Assembly: GCA_023402175.1 (NCBI GenBank)
Contig: JAEXCN010000353.1
Location: 14,244-78,243, forward strand
Direction: 5' to 3'
From: Pseudomonadota bacterium
GTDB lineage: Bacteria > Myxococcota_A > Polyangia > Polyangiales > Polyangiaceae
DNA length: 64,000 bases
Each line of letters starts with the position of its first letter. Position 1 is the stretch's first letter. Below, piece after piece: positions 14,973 to 23,176 of the stretch. The position numbers and the translations under genes were made by a program. The notes beneath the pieces are model-generated. The model was given only the letters and a program-made list of their open reading frames with translations. It did not search any database and was not told the origin of the DNA.

Positions 14973-16235
14973 ATGAACATGTATCGACGCTTCGCTCGGC
15001 GCGGGGTGGAGGTGATGCTCCTCCTCGGAACGTCCGCGCTGCTCGCCTCGATCTTCGGAGGTTGCTCGAGCACCGTGTCCGTCGCCGAGTCCCCGAACGA
15101 GGGGCAAGGTGGTTTCGGCTCTTCGGAGGCGGCCGACGGCGGCGACGCCTCGGTCTCCCGACCGGACATGCTCCTTCAATGCGTCGCTACGGAATGCCCA
15201 TTTCCGTATACGACGTGTGAGACGGACAAGCCGACGTACAAATGTGAAATCAACCTCATGAACGACCCGCGCAACTGCGGTGCGTGCGGCGTCAGTTGCG
15301 AGGACTACGGCCCGATCGGCATGATCGGCCAATGCGTCGAGGGGAAGTGTGATTTTCAATGCATGATCGCGGTCGAGGACCCGATCATGAACCTGAAGAA
15401 CTGCAACGGGATCCTCGACGACGGCTGCGAAGTCGACGTCTACAGCGACCCGATGAACTGCGGCGTCTGCGGGAACAAGTGCGATGCCGGCGTCTCGTGC
15501 ATCGAGGGTCGATGTGGTTGCCCGGCGGGACTCACGCTCTGCAACGGCAGTTGCGTCAATCTCGAGACGGACGACCGCAACTGCGGTGAATGCGGGCGGC
15601 AGTGTCCCTTCATCCCCGAGGACGGACCGTTCGCCGGCTGCGAGATCATCGACAAGCATGCACAAGCCAAGTGCATGAACCGCGTCTGCGGAAACCTCGC
15701 GTGCCAGAATGGCTGGGGCGACTGCGACAAGGACATGTCCCAATGTCCGAAGGCCCCGAACGGCGCCTGGTCTGGCTGCGAGACGCCCGTGACCACGATG
15801 GAGAACTGCGGCGCTTGCGGGAACAAGTGCCAGCCCGGTCAGATCTGCGGCCGCGCCGGGTTCGAGATCAAGTGCATCGACACGTGCGACAAGCTCGGGC
15901 TCACCGACTGCGGGCAGGCCGGCGAATATGGTGGCGGCTGCCGGGATCTCAACAACGACGTGCACTACTGCGGCTCGTGCGTGAACGACTGCCCGAGTGC
16001 CGGTCCTCACCAGAATGCGACGTGCAACAAGGGCAGCTGCGAATACCCGTGCGACGACGGCTGGGCGGATTGCAATGGCGATCTCGCGGACGGTTGTGAG
16101 GTCAACATCATGATCAATCCGAACAACTGCGGTGGGTGCGGAATCACCTGCGACGGTGTCCTCGGCCAGCCGTGCATCGAAGGAAAGTGCCTCACGCGCG
16201 ATTGCGCCGACGACGCCGGGGTGGGGACGAAATGA
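14973..16235 (+). CDS. Cassette B gene 4: Cys-rich lipoprotein with NCGACG repeats
   Basis: A lipoprotein of about 420 residues. An in-frame TTG at 14955 exists, but the ATG at 14973 (or 14979) gives a normal basic-hydrophobic signal peptide with lipobox (I-F-G-G-C-S-S). The body has six N-C-G-x-C-G-x-x-C repeats (A-C-G-V-S-C, V-C-G-N-K-C, E-C-G-R-Q-C, A-C-G-N-K-C, a deviating Y-C-G-S-C-V-N-D-C, G-C-G-I-T-C) and D-C-N-G-D-L-A-D-G-C-E-V-N units. It is collinear with the A and C copies. Codon use is slightly less GC-rich than its neighbours (TTTCCGTATACG near 15200). It starts 31 bases after the TPR gene and couples to gene 5 by ATGA. Confidence 0.86.
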   Translation: MNMYRRFARRGVEVMLLLGTSALLASIFGGCSSTVSVAESPNEGQGGFGSSEAADGGDASVSRPDMLLQCVATECPFPYTTCETDKPTYKCEINLMNDPRNCGACGVSCEDYGPIGMIGQCVEGKCDFQCMIAVEDPIMNLKNCNGILDDGCEVDVYSDPMNCGVCGNKCDAGVSCIEGRCGCPAGLTLCNGSCVNLETDDRNCGECGRQCPFIPEDGPFAGCEIIDKHAQAKCMNRVCGNLACQNGWGDCDKDMSQCPKAPNGAWSGCETPVTTMENCGACGNKCQPGQICGRAGFEIKCIDTCDKLGLTDCGQAGEYGGGCRDLNNDVHYCGSCVNDCPSAGPHQNATCNKGSCEYPCDDGWADCNGDLADGCEVNIMINPNNCGGCGITCDGVLGQPCIEGKCLTRDCADDAGVGTK

Positions 16236-17479
16236 AGCTCTCGCTCCAGTCACGCTCGCTTGCTCCGCTCGTCGTGCTCGGATCGGCGATCGGCTTCGTT
16301 GCAGTCTTCGCCAACTGTGCGGTGAGTGAAGAGCAGCCCGTTGCTCCGCCGGATCGCAGCGTCACGATCGGGGCTCCGGACGCGTCCGACGTGCCCGATG
16401 CCGACGCCTCGTGTGACGCTTCGGATCCGGGGTGCGCAGTCGTCCCTGACTGCTCCCAGGTCGAGTGGTGCCTCGTCGAGTCCGGCGTCCGCTCTTCGGA
16501 ACGCCTCAACTCGGTCTGGGGATCGAGCAAGTCGGACGTCTGGGCCGTTGGCTCGCGAGGATCGGTCGTTCACTACGACGGTGCCACGTGGAAGGCGGTT
16601 CCGATCGACAACAAGTCGACGTTCTTCGCCATCTGGGGCAGCGGGCCGAACGACGTTTGGGCGATCAGCGACACGATGACGATCATGCGCACGGACGGGT
16701 TCAAGAACGGCGGCGCCACGTGGACGCGCCTCCCGTCGCTCAGCGTGAATCCCTACTACGAGACGGCGACCACGGTGATGTTCGGATTCGGACCGGACAA
16801 TTTCCGAATCGGCACGTATCCCAAGGACGATGCGCCGAACCAGACGTCCGGCAACATGCTCGTCAAGAAAGCAGGCGACGTGCAGGAGGGCAAGAGCCCG
16901 CTCACGCGCGTCGGCGGCCTGAAGGGAACCGTGACGGGGATCTGGGGAAGCTCGCCGGACGACGTCTGGATCCTCGTCGACAATCGCAGGACCAACAACA
17001 ACTACCAGGGATCACCGATCGAAGCTGGCAAGACGCTTCACGGCCGCCCGGCGGCAGCGGGCGCCGACACCAAAGGCGACACGCTGGCCTGGACGGTGGT
17101 GGACAGCCAGGCGACGGTCGTGCTCCACGGGATCTGGGGCAGCTCGGCGGCCGACGTCTGGGCCGTCGGCGATCACGGCACCATCCGGCACATCTACCCG
17201 AACGATCTCCGCTGGCAGGTAGTCGACTCGCCGACGACGGCGAACCTGCGCGCCATCTGGGGGACCGGTCCCAACGACATTTGGGTCGTCGGCGACGAGG
17301 GGACGATCCTCCACTACGACGGCTTCGACTTCAAACCCGCGACCACACAGCTTCCGAAGGGGAAGCAGCCCAACTTGTACGGCATCTGGGGCAGCGGCCC
17401 GAATGACGTTTGGGTCGTCGGCGAGCACGCCGTCTTGCATTACGAGGGCGCGAAGGCGCCGCCGCCGGGAGGTCCGTGA
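16232..17479 (+). CDS. Cassette B gene 5: WGSGxxDxW-repeat propeller lipoprotein
   Basis: A 415-residue lipoprotein (hydrophobic segment ending V-F-A-N-C-A) with an acidic linker and a Cys lead (D-P-G-C-A ... W-C-L-V). Seven blades follow: V-W-G-S-S-K-S-D-V-W, I-W-G-S-G-P-N-D-V-W, a weak blade M-F-G-F-G-P-D-N-F, I-W-G-S-S-P-D-D-V-W, I-W-G-S-S-A-A-D-V-W, I-W-G-T-G-P-N-D-I-W and I-W-G-S-G-P-N-D-V-W. It is strongly similar to the A copy (7165), including the C-terminal blade pair. The ATG overlaps the gene 4 stop (ATGA) and its TGA overlaps the gene 6 ATG (TGATG). A secreted seven-bladed propeller is inferred; no active-site residues are recognised. Confidence 0.86.
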   Translation: MKLSLQSRSLAPLVVLGSAIGFVAVFANCAVSEEQPVAPPDRSVTIGAPDASDVPDADASCDASDPGCAVVPDCSQVEWCLVESGVRSSERLNSVWGSSKSDVWAVGSRGSVVHYDGATWKAVPIDNKSTFFAIWGSGPNDVWAISDTMTIMRTDGFKNGGATWTRLPSLSVNPYYETATTVMFGFGPDNFRIGTYPKDDAPNQTSGNMLVKKAGDVQEGKSPLTRVGGLKGTVTGIWGSSPDDVWILVDNRRTNNNYQGSPIEAGKTLHGRPAAAGADTKGDTLAWTVVDSQATVVLHGIWGSSAADVWAVGDHGTIRHIYPNDLRWQVVDSPTTANLRAIWGTGPNDIWVVGDEGTILHYDGFDFKPATTQLPKGKQPNLYGIWGSGPNDVWVVGEHAVLHYEGAKAPPPGGP

Positions 17480-18711
17480 TGAATGTTCGCTTTCGAGGGT
17501 CTCTCCTCGTAGCCGTTGGGCTCCTCTCCGCGCTCGCCCTCTCCGGCGCGGCGTGTGCCACCACGGATGTCCCCGTCGGCACCATCGATGACGGCGACGG
17601 GAACAAGCTCACCGGAGACGCGGGACCCGCGACCGAACCGGACGCGACGGGCGACGACGCCGGCCAGGAGGCGAGCCTGCCTCCGACTCGTACGTGCTCG
17701 GATCAGGGCTTCTGCCATACCGACATCCCCGAAGAAGCGACGCTCACCAGCGTCTGGGGTGACGGCGCAGGTGTCGTGTGGTCCGTGAGCGCGCAGGGCA
17801 CGATCTATCGCTGGGACGGAGCACACTGGAACGTCCATCAGGAGATCGCGGGCGCGGAGCTCTCGGTCGTCTGGGGAAGCAGCGCCACGGACGTCTGGGT
17901 GGCCGGTTCGAAGGGCCTCCTTCACGGCACTGGAAGCAGCGCCGCCACCCTGAGCTTCGCGCCGCTCGCCGACTTGCCAGGCGATCCTTCGATCGCGCTC
18001 ACGTCGATCTGGGGCTCGGGAGCCAACGACATCTGGGCTGTCGGCTGGGCGCAAGATCCGTCGAGCCACGCGCTCAGCGGACGTGTCCTCCACTTCAAAG
18101 GTGCCCAGGACGGATGGAGCGAAATCACGCTCGACGTTCCCCGCGAGTACGAGTGGGATCCCGATCCCGCGGTCGCTCCGCTCGGCGTCTTCGGCTCGGC
18201 GTCGACCGGCGCGTGGGTGCAGGGAGCCTGGATGGACAATCAAGGCAATGCGGTCGCCGTCCTCTTCCGCATCGCGCCCGGCACCGAGGAGGCCGTTCGG
18301 GTCCGTATCCCCGAAGGAGACGACTATCCCCCACGCCACTATCCGCTGACGGGCACGGGCGTGACGGATGACGGTACGGTCTGGTTGGGAGCGGTATCGC
18401 GATCGGGGCGGCACCGATACATCCGCGGAAAAGCTCCGTACGCCACGCAGGATTGGGAGCTGCTCTATCGACCGCAATACGAATCCGATCCCCATCTCTT
18501 CTGGGGAAAGTCGGGAAAGGACGCCTGGCAGGTCGGTGACTTCGGACGACTCCGTCATTGGGACGGAGCGAAGTGGACGCAGGCTGTCATCATGGTGACG
18601 AGCGCGCCGGTGAAGAGCGATCTCTTCGGAGCGTGGGCCGCCAGCAGCGACGACTTCTGGGTCGTCGGCGACGGAATCGCCCTGCACAAGATGCCCCCTT
18701 CCGCGCCGTGA
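17479..18711 (+). CDS. Cassette B gene 6: WGSGxxDxW-repeat propeller lipoprotein
   Basis: A 410-residue lipoprotein with signal peptide ending S-G-A-A-C-A-T, an acidic linker and the lead R-T-C-S-D-Q-G-F-C-H-T, almost the same as in the A copy. About seven blades follow (V-W-G-D-G-A-G-V-V-W, V-W-G-S-S-A-T-D-V-W, I-W-G-S-G-A-N-D-I-W, V-F-G-S-A-S-T-G-A-W, T-D-D-G-T-V-W-L-G, F-W-G-K-S-G-K-D-A-W, and a final blade with S-S-D-D-F-W-V-V-G). The start ATG at 17479-17481 overlaps the preceding TGA by one base. The C-terminal S-D-D-F-W-V-V-G-D-x-I-A-L-H-K ending matches the A copy (N-D-D-F-W-V-V-G-D-N-A-A-L-H-K). It is followed after 11 bases by the RCC1 gene. Confidence 0.84.
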   Translation: MNVRFRGSLLVAVGLLSALALSGAACATTDVPVGTIDDGDGNKLTGDAGPATEPDATGDDAGQEASLPPTRTCSDQGFCHTDIPEEATLTSVWGDGAGVVWSVSAQGTIYRWDGAHWNVHQEIAGAELSVVWGSSATDVWVAGSKGLLHGTGSSAATLSFAPLADLPGDPSIALTSIWGSGANDIWAVGWAQDPSSHALSGRVLHFKGAQDGWSEITLDVPREYEWDPDPAVAPLGVFGSASTGAWVQGAWMDNQGNAVAVLFRIAPGTEEAVRVRIPEGDDYPPRHYPLTGTGVTDDGTVWLGAVSRSGRHRYIRGKAPYATQDWELLYRPQYESDPHLFWGKSGKDAWQVGDFGRLRHWDGAKWTQAVIMVTSAPVKSDLFGAWAASSDDFWVVGDGIALHKMPPSAP

Positions 18712-18722
18712 GGACACGAACG

Positions 18723-20102
18723 ATGAAACGAACGTACACGTGCGGCTTCGCGGTCGTGGCGGCAGCGCTCGCCGGCGGGGCCGTGCTCGCGTGCAGCGAC
18801 GACAGTCGCGTGATCTCGTCGGACCACGAAGACGCCGCGGCTCCCCCTGCGTCGACGTCGTCCGAAACGACGTCCGATGGATCGGCGCCACCCCCTGCGC
18901 AGAAGCCGCCGTTCGATCCGGCCGACGAGAGCGTGGCGTGCGCGCAGGAGCCGTGTGCCGTCGAGCTCGTCGCCGGAGAGAATCACTTCTGCGCGCGCAT
19001 GAGCAGCGGCGCGATCCGATGCTGGGGCGCAAACGGCGCCGGCGTCCTCGGTCGCGCACCGTCGCCTGACGATCCCCCGTCCGTGGGCACCATCGAAGGG
19101 CCGTCCGGCACGAAGCAGCTCAGCGCAGGCGGCACGACGACGTGCGCGCTCGCAAGCGACGATACGGTCCATTGCTGGGGCAACAACAGCGACGGCCTCC
19201 TCGGCCTCCAAGCCGACACGGTCGTCGCCGATGGAGATGCCCATCCGAGCCCCACGCCCGTCGCGCTCCCGGGCCCTGCGGTGCGCGTCGACATCGGCCC
19301 GCGCACCGGCTGCGCGATCCTCGCCATCGGACAGACGTGGTGCTGGGGCTACAACGGCACGGCGCAGCTCGGGCGACCGACGACCGAGACGCTCGGCGCA
19401 CCCGCATTGACCCCGCTCGCCGGGCTCAGGGCCGTGCGAACGGCACACGGCTCGTACACGAGCCTCGCCGTCACAGAGGACGGTGAAGTCGTCAGCTGGG
19501 GCACCGTCGGTGGCGCTCGAGCGAACCTCTCTGGACGCATGGCTTCGATGGAGCTCGATCCGAACCCGCTGTCCATCGGCCTCGGCAAGGTGACGCGGCT
19601 GGCCGTCTCGTCGAGCACCGAGGTCCAGGCGCCTTATCCGCGGCCGGTCGAGGTGTACGGACATGCGTGCGCCGTCGCCGGCGGTGACGCGTATTGCTGG
19701 GGCCGGAGCCAGTACGCGGCGCTCGGCACGGGCAGCCCGGATATCTCGCTGAGACCGCAAAAGACCGGCGTCGAAACCGGTCGCGCGTGGATCCAGCAAG
19801 TGGCCGTCGGCGGCGAGACGACGTGCATCCGTCTGACGAACGGCGCTGTCCAGTGCGCGGGCGACAATCGATTCGGCACGCTCGGGATCGGCGACGACGC
19901 CGGCGCGAAGTTCTCGATGGCGTTCAGACCGGCGACGGAGCTCGACGCCCATGCGGTCGGCATCGCGGTCACGCGCTCCGCCGTCTGCGCACTCTTGAAG
20001 ACGGGACAGGTCACATGCTGGGGCGCGAACGACGCAGGGCAGCTCGGGCAGGGAACGAAAGACGACGAGCCGCACGGGGCTCCCGTCACCGTGAAGTTCT
20101 GA
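18723..20102 (+). CDS. Cassette B gene 7: RCC1-type seven-bladed propeller lipoprotein
   Basis: A 459-residue lipoprotein (lipobox A-V-L-A-C-S-D) with a Ser/Pro linker, the lead P-F-D-P-A-D-E-S, and seven RCC1 blades ending C-W-G-x-N-x-x-G-x-L-G. Blade 4 (E-V-V-S-W-G) lacks the Cys pair, and blade 6 has C-A-G-D-N in place of C-W-G, matching C-S-G-D-N in the A copy. First-blade sequence (V-A-G-E-N-H-F-C-A-R-M-S) is identical to A over 12 residues, so A and B are recent relatives. Bacterial RCC1-type proteins are usually binding platforms. The stop TGA runs directly into the GAGAGG ribosome site of gene 8. Confidence 0.87.
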   Translation: MKRTYTCGFAVVAAALAGGAVLACSDDSRVISSDHEDAAAPPASTSSETTSDGSAPPPAQKPPFDPADESVACAQEPCAVELVAGENHFCARMSSGAIRCWGANGAGVLGRAPSPDDPPSVGTIEGPSGTKQLSAGGTTTCALASDDTVHCWGNNSDGLLGLQADTVVADGDAHPSPTPVALPGPAVRVDIGPRTGCAILAIGQTWCWGYNGTAQLGRPTTETLGAPALTPLAGLRAVRTAHGSYTSLAVTEDGEVVSWGTVGGARANLSGRMASMELDPNPLSIGLGKVTRLAVSSSTEVQAPYPRPVEVYGHACAVAGGDAYCWGRSQYAALGTGSPDISLRPQKTGVETGRAWIQQVAVGGETTCIRLTNGAVQCAGDNRFGTLGIGDDAGAKFSMAFRPATELDAHAVGIAVTRSAVCALLKTGQVTCWGANDAGQLGQGTKDDEPHGAPVTVKF

Positions 20103-20116
20103 GAGGTGTGTCCGTC

Positions 20117-21934
20117 ATGAGCTTTTCCAATCACCCGTCTCGTACCCTCCTCGGCGTCGGGGTCATCCTCGGTATCGTCGCCGCCGCGGCCTGCTCGGGA
20201 TCGGATCGCACGTTCGTCGGCTCCGACAACCAGTTCGGCGGGGACGATTCCGGCGCGCCTGCCGAGCCAATCGAGTGCAGCAAGCACTGCTCGCGCGACC
20301 TCAAGCAGGTCCTCGATGGGTGCAAAGGCGCCGAGACGCTCGTCCAGCAATGCAATCCCGACCAGGGCTGCGGGGGCGAGTCGTGCATCGGCGCCTGCGA
20401 CGCAGCAAAGGCGCAGCGTTCGTCAGCCGGTTGTGAGTTCCTCACGCTGCCACCGGAGGACGCCACCGGCGTCAACGGCGCATGTTTCGCCGCGCTCGTC
20501 GCGAACACGTGGGATCGGGAGATCACGCTCTCGGCCGAATACGACGAACAGCCGCTCGACATCTCCGGCTCGACGTACATCGTCGATCGGAAAGGAAGCT
20601 CGGGCTCCGAGACCTACACGCCGCTGAAGGGACCGCTCCCCGCGGGGCAGGTCGCGGTGGTGCTCCTCTCCGATCAGTCGCCGGCAAAGGACGCTCCGGG
20701 CAGTCCGATCGTCCACTGTCCCCCAGGCACGAAGGCGGCGCTCGACTTCGATCCGCTGAGGCACGGAACCGTCGTCACGAAGTCGTTCCGGATCAAGACC
20801 GACGCTCCGGTCGCCGCGTATGCGAGCTACCCGTACGGCGGCGAGGTCGGCAAGTACCCGACGGCGACGCTCCTATTGCCGATCTCGACCTGGGACAAGA
20901 ACTACATCGCGGTTAGCCCATTCGACTTCCCATTCGACTTCTGGGCTCAGGTTCCGAACCATCGCTGGCTGCAAATCGTCGCCTCGGAAAACGACACGGA
21001 CGTGACGATCACGCCCAACGCGGACATCGCAGCGACGCCGGAGACGGCGCCCGCGTACCAGGGTGAAGCGACGACGTACAAGCTGTCACGTGGGCAGGTC
21101 CTCCAGATCATGCAACCGGGCGTGAACCTCACCGGTTCGCCGATCTCGTCCACGAAGCCGATCGGCCTCTTCGGCGGCTCTTCGGCGACGTTCCTCGCCG
21201 CGACCGCCGCCGACGTCCTCGGCCAGCAGATCCCCGCGGTGGCGCAGTGGGGATCGCGCTACGCCGTTGTGCCGTTCCTCTCGCGCATCCAGACCTTCAA
21301 CAGCGAGTTCCACGAGAACGTGCCGTACACGATCGTGGGGGCGGTCGACGGCACCGTCCTCGAGTACGCGCCCTCGCGTCCGAACGGTGCGCCCGAGCGG
21401 CTCTCCGCGGGAGAGTCGGCGAACTTCTTCACCGACCAGGTCTTCGTCGTGAAGAGCCAGGATAGGGATCATCCGATCTACGTCTCGGTCTACATGACGG
21501 GCTCGGCGTACGGGAACGGCACGGGACGGCTCACGACGGGAGATCCGGATTTCGTGAACGTCCCTCCGGCCGACCAGTTCCTCGACCGGTACGTGTTCTT
21601 CACGGACTACACGTATCCGGACACGTCGCTCACGATCGTTCGCCAGAAGGAATCCAATGGATTCAATCCCGTCATCCTCGAATGCGCCGGCGAGGTCACG
21701 ACGTTCAAGCCGCTCGACGGTGAGAACGGTGAATTCGAATATGCGTGGGTCAAGCTGACCGAGGGATATGTCCAGCAGACGTTCGGCGACAAGAAGTGTG
21801 GATACGGCCGGCAAGAGGCACACAGCGACGGGCCGTTCGCGATCACGGTCTGGGGGACGGGCCTCGCGTCGAGCTACGGCTACGTCGCCGGAACGGGGCT
21901 GCGTCCGATCAACAACTACGATCCGATCAAGTGA
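20117..21934 (+). CDS. Cassette B gene 8: lipoprotein with IgGFc-binding N-terminal-family domain
   Basis: A 605-residue lipoprotein (A-A-A-C-S-G lipobox). The Cys-rich lead (C-S-R-D-L-K-Q-V-L, P-D-Q-G-C-G-G-E) is close to that of the A copy. The long beta-rich domain has Y-P-Y-G-G, P-T-A-T-L-L-L-P, K-N-Y-I-A-V-S-P, G-R-Q-E-A-H-S-D-G-P-F-A-I-T-V-W-G and the tail Y-V-A-G-T-G-L-R-P. The ATG at 20117 is preceded by GAGAGG at 20101-20106 that begins within the preceding stop codon region, the same arrangement as in cassette A. The family domain is known from animal mucin-associated proteins and many myxobacterial surface proteins; its ligand in bacteria is unknown. Confidence 0.85.
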   Translation: MSFSNHPSRTLLGVGVILGIVAAAACSGSDRTFVGSDNQFGGDDSGAPAEPIECSKHCSRDLKQVLDGCKGAETLVQQCNPDQGCGGESCIGACDAAKAQRSSAGCEFLTLPPEDATGVNGACFAALVANTWDREITLSAEYDEQPLDISGSTYIVDRKGSSGSETYTPLKGPLPAGQVAVVLLSDQSPAKDAPGSPIVHCPPGTKAALDFDPLRHGTVVTKSFRIKTDAPVAAYASYPYGGEVGKYPTATLLLPISTWDKNYIAVSPFDFPFDFWAQVPNHRWLQIVASENDTDVTITPNADIAATPETAPAYQGEATTYKLSRGQVLQIMQPGVNLTGSPISSTKPIGLFGGSSATFLAATAADVLGQQIPAVAQWGSRYAVVPFLSRIQTFNSEFHENVPYTIVGAVDGTVLEYAPSRPNGAPERLSAGESANFFTDQVFVVKSQDRDHPIYVSVYMTGSAYGNGTGRLTTGDPDFVNVPPADQFLDRYVFFTDYTYPDTSLTIVRQKESNGFNPVILECAGEVTTFKPLDGENGEFEYAWVKLTEGYVQQTFGDKKCGYGRQEAHSDGPFAITVWGTGLASSYGYVAGTGLRPINNYDPIK

Positions 21935-21968
21935 CCGCGTGGGCGAACGTTGCTGAACCCGAGTGCGA

Positions 21969-21992
21969 GAATCGATGTCTCGCGATCGATTC
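21969..21992. repeat. Perfect inverted repeat between cassette B genes 8 and 9
   Basis: GAATCGAT (21969-21976) and ATCGATTC (21985-21992) are perfect complements around an 8-base loop. They lie in the only long gap (127 bases, 21935-22061) inside the B unit. It could be a partial terminator, processing site or operator that separates expression of the ninth gene from the eight-gene core. There is no T-run after it. Confidence 0.35.
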
Positions 21993-22061
21993 CCGGATGA
22001 ATCTCGGAATGACCATCAGTCCATCGTGCCCGCGTGCCGGCAGGATGGGAGGCTCGAGCCA

Positions 22062-23120
22062 ATGAAGAGCGGTTTCGAATACGCAGTGGGGTTGGGCGGT
22101 CTTCTCCTGACGGCGGCGCTCTCCCCGGTGTGGGTCGCCGGTTGCGCCGACGATCCGGCTCCGCGGCCGCTCACGGTGCTGGAGGCCGATGCCGGTGTGC
22201 CCGTCGAACTGTGTGCAGACGGCGTAAAGGCCGGAACGGAGACCGACGTCGATTGCGGGGGCGAATGCACGAAGTGCGTCGACGGAAAGCGCTGCGCAGC
22301 GGATGCCGACTGCGAGAGCGGCGCATGCATCAGCTACTCTTGCCGCGCTCCCGCGTGCGATGACGGCCGGCGGAACGGCGACGAGACGGATGTCGATTGC
22401 GGCGGAAGCTGCGGCCCCTGTCCCGTCAAGTCGGCGTGCGCGGTGCCCGCGGATTGCTCCACCGGAGTCTGCGGAGAGAACAAGAAGTGCCTCCCGACGA
22501 CGTGTGGCGACGAGCAGAAGAATGGGCTCGAAAGCGACGTCGACTGCGGCGGCCAGTGTGCTCCATGCGGAGCGACGATGGCATGCCGTACGAGCTTCGA
22601 CTGCACGAGCGGCGTCTGCGATCCCTCTGGGAAATGCGCGGCTCCGGCTTGTGACGATCACGTCCTCAACGGCGAGGAGACGGATCTGGACTGCGGCGGA
22701 AGCTGCAGCGCGAAGTGCACGGAAGGCAAGAAGTGCAATCTGAACGAGCACTGTGAGACCAACATCTGCTCGGCCCCGCAGTGGGGTGACACCACGAGGC
22801 GCTGCCGCGCGCCGGGCTGCTTCAACAACGCGATGGACAGCGGCGAGACCGACGTCGACTGCGGCGGTCCCTGCGATTCGAAGTGCCAGGACGGTCGACG
22901 GTGCATCGTCGGCGCGGACTGCTGGAGCAAAGTCTGCGACGCGGCAACGGGCAAATGCCTGGCCGCAACTTGCTCCGACGGTGTACAGAACGGGAGCGAG
23001 AGCGACGTCGACTGCGGCTGGTCATGCCCCTGCGAGCCCGGCCGCCGATGCACGTGGGACGGGGAGTGCAGCAGCGGCGTCTGTGACGTGGAATCCCAGA
23101 CGTGCCTCGCGCCGACCTGA
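22062..23120 (+). CDS. Cassette B extra gene: lipoprotein with six DVDCGG repeats
   Basis: A 352-residue lipoprotein (signal peptide ending V-A-G-C-A-D). The body is six Cys-rich repeats of about 50 residues, each with C-x-D-x-x-x-N-G-x-E-[ST]-D-[VL]-D-C-G-G-x-C followed by C-x-x-G-x-x-C-x-x-x-x-D-C. The last one is C-G-W rather than C-G-G. This repeat is widespread in exported myxobacterial proteins; no catalytic residues are evident, and it probably forms a disulfide-stiffened stalk. The ATG at 22062 has GGGAGG at 22048-22053; an upstream frame extension to 21963 has no signal character. It has no counterpart in cassettes A or C, whose final gene is followed at once by other DNA. Confidence 0.83.
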   Translation: MKSGFEYAVGLGGLLLTAALSPVWVAGCADDPAPRPLTVLEADAGVPVELCADGVKAGTETDVDCGGECTKCVDGKRCAADADCESGACISYSCRAPACDDGRRNGDETDVDCGGSCGPCPVKSACAVPADCSTGVCGENKKCLPTTCGDEQKNGLESDVDCGGQCAPCGATMACRTSFDCTSGVCDPSGKCAAPACDDHVLNGEETDLDCGGSCSAKCTEGKKCNLNEHCETNICSAPQWGDTTRRCRAPGCFNNAMDSGETDVDCGGPCDSKCQDGRRCIVGADCWSKVCDAATGKCLAATCSDGVQNGSESDVDCGWSCPCEPGRRCTWDGECSSGVCDVESQTCLAPT

Positions 23121-23176
23121 GTCGTCGAGGCTCGGCCGCGATGAGGGGAGGGCAGATGGGTCGATCAGGTGCCCCG

